A program made the translations under genes and the position numbers. Under the pieces are notes generated by a model. The model searched no databases and was not told the DNA's origin. It was given only the letters and a program-made list of their open reading frames with translations. DNA of 64,000 bases from Comamonadaceae bacterium. Its GTDB lineage: Bacteria; Pseudomonadota; Gammaproteobacteria; Burkholderiales; Rhodocyclaceae. Numbering within the stretch: the stretch's first letter is position 1; each line of letters opens with the position of its first letter. Positions 25,058 to 32,525 of the stretch are shown in pieces. Location of the stretch: contig JANLJE010000006.1 in assembly GCA_029255645.1 (NCBI GenBank), positions 1-64,000 on the forward strand, read 5' to 3'.

Positions 25058-25791
25058 GACTGCCGCTGCAGCAGCAGGCAGTAAAGCCGTTCCCGGTCCT
25101 CGGGCGTCAGTTCCGGGTTGCTGTCTTCCGGGGCAAAATGCAGTTTGAAGGCGGCGCTGGCAGCCTCCGGACGGGAAGGGTCATAACCCAGGGCGGCAAG
25201 GCCTGGCAGGGCATCGAAATCCGCCGGTGTTTCCGGGTAGGGCGGCGCGCACCAGAGGCCGAAGCCGGCGGCGGCCAGCTGGGCCCAGGGAAAATGAATG
25301 CTGGGATCGGCCTTGCGTCCCGGGGCCACATCGGCGTGCCCGAGGAAATTGGCCCGGGGAATCTGGTGCCGGGTCTGGATGTCGGTGAGCAAGGCCAGCA
25401 GGGCATCGATCTGGACCGGGGGGAAGGGCTCGAAACCATTGTTGTCCAGTTCGATGCCGATCGAGGCGGAGTTCATGTCGGTCTGTCCGCCCCACCAGGA
25501 AACTCCGGCATGCCAGGCGCGCTGGCTTTCATCCACGAGTTGCAGCACCCGGCCGTCGCGCCCGACCAGGTAGTGGCTGCTGACTTTGCTGGCCGGGCTG
25601 GTGAGGGTGCTCAGGGCGGCTTCCAGGGTGTTGTTGCTGGTGTGGTGCAAGATCACATAATTGGCCCGGCGCGGCTCGAAGTTGGGGGAAGGCCGCCACT
25701 CGGCCGCGGGACTGCCCAGGCGCGGCGTGACCGGGGCGCAGGCCGATACGATGAGACAAAGTAGCAGTAGGGCGCCGCGCATCGCAATCAT
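25054..25791 (-). CDS. AmpD/AmiD-like N-acetylmuramoyl-L-alanine amidase, lipoprotein
   Basis: From 25791 (or the ATG at 25782) the product begins MIAMRGALLLLCLIVSACAP, a lipoprotein signal with lipobox VSAC, and is about 245 residues long. The amidase_2 domain shows VILHHTSNNT (zinc His), AWHAGVSWWGG, ASIGIELDNNG and FLGHADVAPGRKADP (second His and Asp). It probably cleaves anhydro-muropeptides or peptidoglycan in the periplasm, as AmiD does. Confidence 0.9.
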   Translation of the reverse strand: MIAMRGALLLLCLIVSACAPVTPRLGSPAAEWRPSPNFEPRRANYVILHHTSNNTLEAALSTLTSPASKVSSHYLVGRDGRVLQLVDESQRAWHAGVSWWGGQTDMNSASIGIELDNNGFEPFPPVQIDALLALLTDIQTRHQIPRANFLGHADVAPGRKADPSIHFPWAQLAAAGFGLWCAPPYPETPADFDALPGLAALGYDPSRPEAASAAFKLHFAPEDSNPELTPEDRERLYCLLLQRQS

Positions 25792-25920
25792 CGCAACGCA
25801 GCAACAGCGAGCAGGAAAGTCGCAGGGCGGGTGGTGGCAGGCATGGGGGAGGCCAGAGGAGCGGGAGGCGCTATTGTAGCAAGGGCGCACGCTTGGCAGC
25901 TACGTCAGCGGCGCACCGCC

Positions 25921-25946
25921 AGAAACGCCCCGGTTTGCGCCGGGGC
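25921..25946 (-). terminator. Probable terminator of aceB
   Basis: GCCCCGG and CCGGGGC pair over a six-base loop, followed on the minus strand by GTTTCT. The T-run is weak. It stands 25 bases after the aceB stop. The rest of the gap to the amidase start shows nothing. Confidence 0.55.
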
Positions 25947-25970
25947 GATGCTCGTTCAGGGGCCTGGCGC

Positions 25971-27569
25971 TTATTCCATCGCCTCATACAGCGGCAGGGT
26001 CAGGAACTCGGGGAATTCGGGCGCCAGGCTCATGGTCTCGAAGATGCCGGCGGCCTGGTCGTAGGTCGTGGTGTCCTCGCCCTGGGCGCTGACGGTGGCC
26101 TTGACCTTGGCGAGTTCCTCGGGGATCAGGCTGCGCACCATCCCGGCGGTGACCTTGCGGCCGTCGTCGAGCACGCCCTTGGGCGACACCACCCATTGCC
26201 ACACCTGGGAGCGGGAGATTTCCGCGGTGGCGGCGTCTTCCATCAGGTTGTGGATGGGCACGCAGCCGTTACCGGCCAGCCAGGAGCCGAGGTAGTGGAT
26301 GCCGACGTTGATGTTGTTCCGGAGGCCGGCTTCGGTGATCGGCTGCTCGGGCTGGAAGTTGAGCCAGTCCTTGGGCCCGAACTTGCCTTCCACCTGCTTT
26401 TCCCACTGATTGGGCTTGTCGCCCAGCACCTTTTGGAATTCCTCGGCGGCGATGGACACCAGACCGGGGTGGGCCACCCAGCCGCCGTCGAAACCATCGT
26501 TGGCGTCGCGGGTCTTGTCGTGGCGGATGCCGGCCAGGGCCTTTTCATTGGCCACCGGATCGTTCTTGATCGGGATCAGGGCGCTCATGCCGCCCATGGC
26601 CGGGGCGCCGCGCTTGTGGCAGGCCTGCACCAGGGCCAGGGCATAGGCGCGCATGAAGGGTACTTCCATGGTGATGGCGCTGCGCTGGGCGAGGCAGAAG
26701 TCCTTGTTGTTCTTGAACTTCTTGATGCAGGAGAAGATGTAGTCCCAGCGTCCGGCATTGAGGCCGGCGGAGTGCTGGCGCAGTTCGTAGAGGATTTCTT
26801 CCATCTCGAAGGTGGCGAGAATGGTTTCCACCAGCACCGTGGCCTTGATGGTGCCCTGGGGCAGGCCGATGTGGTCCTGGGCCATGACGAAGATGTCGTT
26901 CCACAGCCGTGCTTCGAGATGGCTTTCCATCTTCGGCAGGTAGTAGAACGGGCCGGCGCCGCGGGCCACCTGTTCCTTGGCATTGTGGAAGAAGGCCAGG
27001 GCGAAGTCGAAGATGCCGCCGGAGACGCGCTGGCCGTCGACGAGCACATGCTTCTCGTCCAGATGCCAGCCGCGCGGCCGGATCTGCAGGGTGGCGATCT
27101 TGTCATTGAGTTGGTAGACCTTGCCGGTTTCGTTGGTGAAGCTGAGTTCGCGGCGGATGGCCTGGTACAGATTCACCTGACCCTGGACCTGGTTTTCCCA
27201 TTTCGGGCTGTTGGAATCCTCGAAGTCGGCCATGTAGGAATCGGCGCCGGAGTTGAAGGCGTTGATGATCATCTTCGCTTCGACCGGGCCGGTGATTTCC
27301 ACGCGGCGGTTTTCCAGGGCCTTGGGCAGGGGCGCCACCTTCCAGTCGCCTGCGCGGATTTGCTGGGTTTCGGGCAGGAAATCGGGCATCTCGCCGGCGT
27401 CGATACGGGCCTGGCGTTCGAGGCGGGCTTTCAGCAGTTCCTGGCGGCGGGGCTCGAACGCCCGGTGCAGCCTGGCTACCAGTTCCAGGGCGGCGGGGCT
27501 GAGGATGAATTCCCATTCGGGCTTGATCGGGGCGGTGATCTGCACGCCGGCGGGCAGGGTGAGGCTCAT
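25971..27569 (-). CDS. aceB: Malate synthase A
   Basis: This 532-residue enzyme joins glyoxylate and acetyl-CoA to malate in the glyoxylate shunt. Family signs are VEITGPVEAKMIINAFNSGA, IRPRGWHLDEKHV, the TIKATVLVETILATFEMEEI region with the catalytic-site glutamate, and HPGLV near 390. The length is usual for isoform A. It is divergent from a LysR gene; isocitrate lyase lies about 8 kb away in this window. Confidence 0.97.
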   Translation of the reverse strand: MSLTLPAGVQITAPIKPEWEFILSPAALELVARLHRAFEPRRQELLKARLERQARIDAGEMPDFLPETQQIRAGDWKVAPLPKALENRRVEITGPVEAKMIINAFNSGADSYMADFEDSNSPKWENQVQGQVNLYQAIRRELSFTNETGKVYQLNDKIATLQIRPRGWHLDEKHVLVDGQRVSGGIFDFALAFFHNAKEQVARGAGPFYYLPKMESHLEARLWNDIFVMAQDHIGLPQGTIKATVLVETILATFEMEEILYELRQHSAGLNAGRWDYIFSCIKKFKNNKDFCLAQRSAITMEVPFMRAYALALVQACHKRGAPAMGGMSALIPIKNDPVANEKALAGIRHDKTRDANDGFDGGWVAHPGLVSIAAEEFQKVLGDKPNQWEKQVEGKFGPKDWLNFQPEQPITEAGLRNNINVGIHYLGSWLAGNGCVPIHNLMEDAATAEISRSQVWQWVVSPKGVLDDGRKVTAGMVRSLIPEELAKVKATVSAQGEDTTTYDQAAGIFETMSLAPEFPEFLTLPLYEAME

Positions 27570-27698
27570 GGTGATCCTTTCGGGATTAAAAGAATTGATT
27601 CGAATACCTGGGACAGGGTGGAGTCTATTGCACGGGTGGAGGAAAATAAATACGCTGTTTTGGCAATTTATCTTTTACTCAGGATACAAAACAAACTG

Positions 27699-28598
27699 AT
27701 GGATCATCTCAAGCAAATCGAAACCTTCGTGGCCGTGGCGACCCGGGGCAGCCTTTCCGCCGCCGCCCGCGCCGCAGGCGTGACGCCCGCCATCATCGGC
27801 CGCCGCCTCGATGCCCTGGAGTCCCGCCTGGGCGTCAAGCTCCTGGTGCGCACCACCCGGCGCCTGTCCATCACCTTTGAAGGCGAAGCCTTTCTGGAGG
27901 ACTGTCAGCGCATCCTCAGCGACCTGGCCAACGCGGAGGCCAGCGTTTCCGCCGGCGGGGTCAAGGCGAGCGGCCACCTCAAGCTTTCCGCCCCGGCGGG
28001 TTTTGGCCGCCGCCATGTGGCGCCCTTGGTGATGCGCTTACTCGAGGAAAACCCGGAAGTCACCGCCAACATCGATCTCTCCGACCGGCTGGTGGACCTG
28101 GTCAATGAGGGCATCGACTGCGCCGTGCGCATCGGCGAGATGCCCGACTCCAGCCTGGTGAGCGTGCGCCTCGGGGAAATGCGGCGCCTGGTGGTGGCCA
28201 GCCCCGCCTATCTGGCCCGCCGCGGCCGGCCGGAAAGCCTGGAAGACCTGGCCCGGCACAATTGCCTTTCCCTCAGTCAGCAACGGGGCTGGGTGTTCCG
28301 GGACCCGGCCGATCCGGCCAGGACTCTGATGTTCAAGGTGAGCGGGAGCTTGACCTGCAACGACGGCGCGGTGCTGCATGACTGGGCGCTGGCCGGGCAG
28401 GGCCTGTCCTGGCGTTCCCTCTGGGAAGTGGGCGAGGATCTGCGGGCAGGGCGGCTGGTCGGCGTGCTGGAACACCTGGCCGCGCCGCCCGTGGGCATCT
28501 TTGCCGTCTTTCCCGAGCGGCGTCATCTGCCGCTCAGGGTGCGGCTCTTCATCGACCTTCTGAAGAACACCTACTCCAGCCCCGGCTATTGGGAGTAA
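27699..28598 (+). CDS. LysR-family regulator, divergent from aceB
   Basis: The 299-residue protein has an N-terminal winged helix-turn-helix (FVAVATRGSLSAAARAAGVT) and a CrgA-type substrate-binding domain (SGHLKLSAPAGFGRRHVAPL). The ATG at 27699 is the family start. The open frame extends far upstream but is antisense to aceB. Its position, 129 bases from aceB in divergent orientation, makes aceB its first candidate target. Confidence 0.92.
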   Translation: MDHLKQIETFVAVATRGSLSAAARAAGVTPAIIGRRLDALESRLGVKLLVRTTRRLSITFEGEAFLEDCQRILSDLANAEASVSAGGVKASGHLKLSAPAGFGRRHVAPLVMRLLEENPEVTANIDLSDRLVDLVNEGIDCAVRIGEMPDSSLVSVRLGEMRRLVVASPAYLARRGRPESLEDLARHNCLSLSQQRGWVFRDPADPARTLMFKVSGSLTCNDGAVLHDWALAGQGLSWRSLWEVGEDLRAGRLVGVLEHLAAPPVGIFAVFPERRHLPLRVRLFIDLLKNTYSSPGYWE

Positions 28599-28660
28599 AG
28601 GGGGCGCAGGACGCAGCTTTCTCGGCGATAATTTGCCCTCTCTTGCCTGGAAGGATCTTC

Positions 28661-29962
28661 ATGAGTGGCCCCTGTACCGCCTCCTTTTCCCTGGCTCCCC
28701 TGGGGGCCGTGATCCTGGCTGCCCAGGCGATTCAGGAAGCCCGGGCCATGGGGGCCGAATATGAAGCCGTGCTGGCCCAGGCCCGGGTGCGGGAACAGCA
28801 GCGCCTGGCCCGGCGCCAGGAACGGCAGGCGGCCCAGGCCGACCGGCTGGCCGCCCTGCAAGCCCGGGTGGAAAGCCTGGAACGGCGAGTGCTGCGCCTC
28901 GCCAGTCTGCTGGAACAGACTCCCGATTTGCCGCTCCCGCCCCGGGGCGCGGCGATGGAAGCCTGGGCCGCCCATGTGCGGCAACTGGAAGCCCGGCTCC
29001 AGGGCCTGGAAGCCCGGGTGGCGGCCAGCGCTGGCAAGGCCGTGCGCCAGGCCCTGGAGGCCGTGGGCGACAGCCCCGACCTGGATGCCATCCTGGCCCT
29101 GTATCTGGCCCGGCGCCAGGTGGAGCGAGGCGAGGCGGAGCAGGCCGCCTGGCAGGCCACGCTGGAACGGGTGCTGGCCCGGCTGGAACTGCCGGCCGGC
29201 AAGGCCCTGCCGGCCCGGCTCGAAGCCCTGGCCCGGGAAGTGATCCTGGCCGAGACCCCGGCCCGGGCCGAACTGCTGGCCAACGAACTGCGCCTGCAGG
29301 TGCATCGGCTCGCCCAGGACCAGGCGGCCGCCCGGGCCGATGCCGTCCTGGCCGCAAGCTGGCGGGCGCAATTGCCGGACGAGGCGCCCGCCTCCCTGGC
29401 GGCCCTGCTGGGCGAAGTAGCCGCCGGCCTGGGGCGTCTGGACGAGGCAACCCGGCGCCAGGTGGAGGAACTGCTGGCCGCCGCCAGCGCCGAACAGGCC
29501 CGGCAGGAGGCCAAAGCCGCGAGCATCGTGCTGGAACAATCCCTGAAAGACCTGGGCTATCAGGTCGATGAAGTGAGCGAAACCCTGTTCATGGAAGGCG
29601 GCATCCTCCACTTTCAGCGTCCGGGCTGGGAGGGCTACCATGTCCGCCTGCGCGCCAACGTCAAGGAAAAAACCTTCAACTTCAACGTCGTGCGGGCCCG
29701 CGAGGAAAGCGCCGCCGAAGAGGAGGGCGCGGTGCGAAAGCGCCTCGACTTCATCGCCGAGGAACGCTGGTGCGCCGAATTCCCGAGGCTGCTCGACACC
29801 CTGGCGGCCCGGGGCCTGAAGCTGGAGGTGACCCGCCGCCTGGAAGCGGGAGAACTGCCGGTCCAGGCCGTGGCCCCGGAAAGCCTGCCCCATTTCGAGG
29901 CCGGGGAGCAGGCCCGCCCCCTGGCCGCCCCGAGAGCCATGGACCTGCCCGGTAAATCATGA
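28661..29962 (+). CDS. Unknown coiled-coil protein, first gene of the kinase/AAA+/radical SAM module
   Basis: The 433-residue protein starts at 28661 (GGAAGG upstream). A short hydrophobic stretch (APLGAVILAAQAIQEARA) is followed by long Arg/Glu/Ala/Leu coiled coils from about 30 to 310. A compact C-terminal domain follows (about 310-420: KDLGYQVDEVSETLFMEGGI, then a conserved-looking beta-rich part with GYHVRLRANVKEKTFNFNVV). I know no named family. Its stop overlaps the start of the AAA+ gene (ATGA), so it is made with it. A scaffold or substrate role is possible. Confidence 0.7.
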   Translation: MSGPCTASFSLAPLGAVILAAQAIQEARAMGAEYEAVLAQARVREQQRLARRQERQAAQADRLAALQARVESLERRVLRLASLLEQTPDLPLPPRGAAMEAWAAHVRQLEARLQGLEARVAASAGKAVRQALEAVGDSPDLDAILALYLARRQVERGEAEQAAWQATLERVLARLELPAGKALPARLEALAREVILAETPARAELLANELRLQVHRLAQDQAAARADAVLAASWRAQLPDEAPASLAALLGEVAAGLGRLDEATRRQVEELLAAASAEQARQEAKAASIVLEQSLKDLGYQVDEVSETLFMEGGILHFQRPGWEGYHVRLRANVKEKTFNFNVVRAREESAAEEEGAVRKRLDFIAEERWCAEFPRLLDTLAARGLKLEVTRRLEAGELPVQAVAPESLPHFEAGEQARPLAAPRAMDLPGKS

Positions 29963-31851
29963 GCACCGATGCCCACTCCGCCCTGACGCCCCGCTGGGTC
30001 CGCGACCTGGAGCGGCTGCTGCCGATCCGTTCCCAGTTCATCGTGGCGGGCAACATCCGCGATCATTTCCTCGCCCCCCTCGATGATGGCAGCCTCACCC
30101 CGGTGCCCCTGGTGCGCTGTCTGTGGTCGGCCCTGCAGCGCCAGAACTGCCGCTTCTTGCTGATCTATGACCCGGTGGGGGGCCTGCGTCCCTATCCCAA
30201 CGAGCCGCCGGCGGTGGAACTGGCGACCCAGCTCTTTGACCTGAAGCTCCAGGACGGGGCCATGCCGATGAGCCTGGACAGCCTCTCCGGCGTGATGCAG
30301 CGCCTGACCCGGATGCGCGAGGCCCGCTGCGCCCTGCTGGTGGATTTTGCCTCCCGGCTGGTGCGCCACCCGGACCAGCTCGATGCCGGCGAGCACCGCT
30401 TCTTCCTGGCCGCCGAACGGCTGGCGGTGCAGGCGGTGCCGGTCATGGTCAAAAACCGGATGCCTCGGGAGCCGGGGCCCCTGGCCGACAACAAGCCCCG
30501 CTTCAACCCGGTGCTGTGGCTCCTGAACCGGCCCCAGGATCTGCCCTCCTGGTTCGCCCTGGACAACGCCCGGGTGGAGAGCCTCACTGTCGGCCTGCCG
30601 GATTTCGAGACCCGGGAGGCGGCGGCCCGGAGCTATTTCACCTTGTTCCGGCAGATGGACGAGGCCGGCCCCGGCGAGCGCGACAAGTTCGCCCGCGACT
30701 TTGCCGCCGCCACCGAGGGCCTGCCGCTGACGGCCCTTTCCGACACGGCCCAGCTCGCGGACCGGCAGGGCATCGCCTTCCGGGACGTGGAGGACGCGGT
30801 GCAGTGCTACAAGGTGGGGGTCCTGGAAAATCCCTGGAAGAAGCCCTACCTGCGCCAGCGCATCGCCGGGGCGGCGGAGTTCATCGAAACCCGGGTGAAG
30901 GGCCAGCAACAGGCGGTCACCAAGAGCGTGGACATCCTCATGCGCTCGGTGATGGGCCTCACCGGGGCCCAGGCCAGAAGCGGCGGCAACCGGCCCCGGG
31001 GGGTGCTGTTCTTCGCCGGCCCCACCGGGGTGGGCAAGACCGAACTCGCCAAGACCCTGACCCAGCTCGTGTTTGGCGACGAGCGGGCCTACCTGCGCTT
31101 CGACATGAGCGAATTCGCCGAGGAGCACACGGGGGCGCGGCTCCTGGGCGCGCCGCCCGGCTACGTCGGTTTCGAGGCGGGCGGCGAACTCACCAACGCG
31201 GTGCGCGACAAGCCCTTCTCGATGGTGCTGTTTGACGAGGTGGAAAAGGCCCATCCGCGCATCCTCGACAAGTTCCTGCAAATCCTCGAGGACGGCCGCC
31301 TCACCGATGGCCGCGGCGATACCGCCTATTTTTCCGAGACCATCCTGGTGTTCACCTCCAACCTCGGCATCTATGTGGAAGACGCCCAGGGCCGGCGCAT
31401 CCAGAACGTGCAGCCGGGGGATAGCTACACCACCGTCGAGAGCCGGGTCAAGGGCGCCATCGCCGATTACTTCAAGTACCGCCTCTCCCGGCCGGAAATC
31501 CTCAACCGCATCGGTGACAACATCGTGGTGTTCAACTTCATCACCCCGCCCGTGGCCGAGCGCATCTTTGCCGGCATGCTCGACAACGTGGTCAGCCGGG
31601 TGCGGGAAGAGCACCAGCTGGAACTGGAGCTGGAACCCGCCGTGCGCCGGGAATTGATGGCCCGCTGCATCGACGATCTTTCCAACGGTGGCCGGGGCAT
31701 CGGCAACCAGCTCGAATCCCTGTTCATCAATCCCCTGGCCCGGGCCCTGTTCGGCCTGGATCTGGAGGGGCGGCAACGGCAGGGTGGAAAACTGCGGGTG
31801 GCGGAGTTCAAAGAGAGCGAGGAGAAGATCGTCACCCTGGGGCTGGCGTGA
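29959..31851 (+). CDS. AAA+ ATPase of the ClpA/B C-terminal type with an unusual N-terminal domain
   Basis: The 630-residue protein splits in two. The first about 310 residues (LLPIRSQFIVAGNIRDHFLA, RFLLIYDPVGGLRPYP) look like a degenerate P-loop or AAA-like domain without a clear Walker A. The second half is a ClpB-D2-like AAA+ domain with Walker A GPTGVGKTE (K360), Walker B MVLFDEVEKAHP, sensor 1 VFTSNLG and the RLSRPEILNRIGDN arginine region. Unlike Clp unfoldases it has no Clp N-domain and only one active ring. It overlaps both neighbours by ATGA. Confidence 0.85.
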   Translation: MSTDAHSALTPRWVRDLERLLPIRSQFIVAGNIRDHFLAPLDDGSLTPVPLVRCLWSALQRQNCRFLLIYDPVGGLRPYPNEPPAVELATQLFDLKLQDGAMPMSLDSLSGVMQRLTRMREARCALLVDFASRLVRHPDQLDAGEHRFFLAAERLAVQAVPVMVKNRMPREPGPLADNKPRFNPVLWLLNRPQDLPSWFALDNARVESLTVGLPDFETREAAARSYFTLFRQMDEAGPGERDKFARDFAAATEGLPLTALSDTAQLADRQGIAFRDVEDAVQCYKVGVLENPWKKPYLRQRIAGAAEFIETRVKGQQQAVTKSVDILMRSVMGLTGAQARSGGNRPRGVLFFAGPTGVGKTELAKTLTQLVFGDERAYLRFDMSEFAEEHTGARLLGAPPGYVGFEAGGELTNAVRDKPFSMVLFDEVEKAHPRILDKFLQILEDGRLTDGRGDTAYFSETILVFTSNLGIYVEDAQGRRIQNVQPGDSYTTVESRVKGAIADYFKYRLSRPEILNRIGDNIVVFNFITPPVAERIFAGMLDNVVSRVREEHQLELELEPAVRRELMARCIDDLSNGGRGIGNQLESLFINPLARALFGLDLEGRQRQGGKLRVAEFKESEEKIVTLGLA

Positions 31852-32525
31852 GCGTGGCCCGGCATCCCCGCGCGCCCCTGCTGCGCCTTGACAAGGCCCA
31901 TTACCCGGTCACGGTGCTGGGGCACGGGCGGCGCATCGGCATCTGGTTTCAAGGCTGCAGCATCCACTGCAAGGGCTGTGTCTCCCAAGACAGCTGGGAC
32001 CCGGCCAAAGGCGGCAGCCTGAGCGTGCCGGAACTGCTGGCCTGGTGCCGGGACAAGGCAAAAGGGGGCGTGGACGGCATCACCCTGAGCGGCGGCGAGC
32101 CCTTTGACCAGCCTCTTGCCCTGGGCGCCCTCCTCGATGGCCTGGGGCGCTGGCGCCGGCAGGCCGGGCTGGAGCTGGACCTGCTCTGCTACAGCGGCTA
32201 TCCCCTGAAAACCCTGGAGGCCCGCCACGCCGCCCTGCTCGAGAAGCTCGATGCCCTGATTCCCGAACCCTATGCCGAAGCCCTGCCCGAAGGCGGGCTC
32301 TGGCGCGGCTCCGCCAACCAGACCCTGGTGCCCCTGTCGCCCCTGGGCGAGGCCCGCTACGGCCACCGGCGGGAGGAGCAGGCCCAGGGCAAGAGCCTGC
32401 AAGTGAGCCTCGAAGGCGGGCGCATCTGGATGATCGGCATCCCCGCCCGGGGCGACATGGCGGCCCTGGAAAGCCTGTGCGCCGAACGGGGCCTGAGCCT
32501 GGATCAGGTATCCTGGCGGCGATGA
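31848..32525 (+). CDS. Compact radical SAM enzyme (activating-enzyme type)
   Basis: This 225-residue protein has CSIHCKGC (C37, C41, C44) for the SAM-bound [4Fe-4S] cluster and the GGEP motif (ITLSGGEPFDQPL), with no auxiliary cluster domain. Size and motifs resemble the NrdG/PflA activating enzymes that install glycyl radicals. No glycyl-radical protein is encoded next to it, so its substrate may be a protein of this module. It is joined by ATGA overlaps to the AAA+ gene before and the kinase gene after. Confidence 0.85.
   Translation: MSVARHPRAPLLRLDKAHYPVTVLGHGRRIGIWFQGCSIHCKGCVSQDSWDPAKGGSLSVPELLAWCRDKAKGGVDGITLSGGEPFDQPLALGALLDGLGRWRRQAGLELDLLCYSGYPLKTLEARHAALLEKLDALIPEPYAEALPEGGLWRGSANQTLVPLSPLGEARYGHRREEQAQGKSLQVSLEGGRIWMIGIPARGDMAALESLCAERGLSLDQVSWRR

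Noticed and set aside
25893-27698. A 602-codon N-terminal extension of the LysR protein
   Set aside because: The extension is antisense to aceB. LysR proteins begin at the helix-turn-helix, and the ATG at 27699 fits.
29635-31776. A 713-codon minus-strand frame over the AAA+ gene
   Set aside because: Antisense shadow; the plus strand has intact Walker motifs and ATGA coupling to neighbours.
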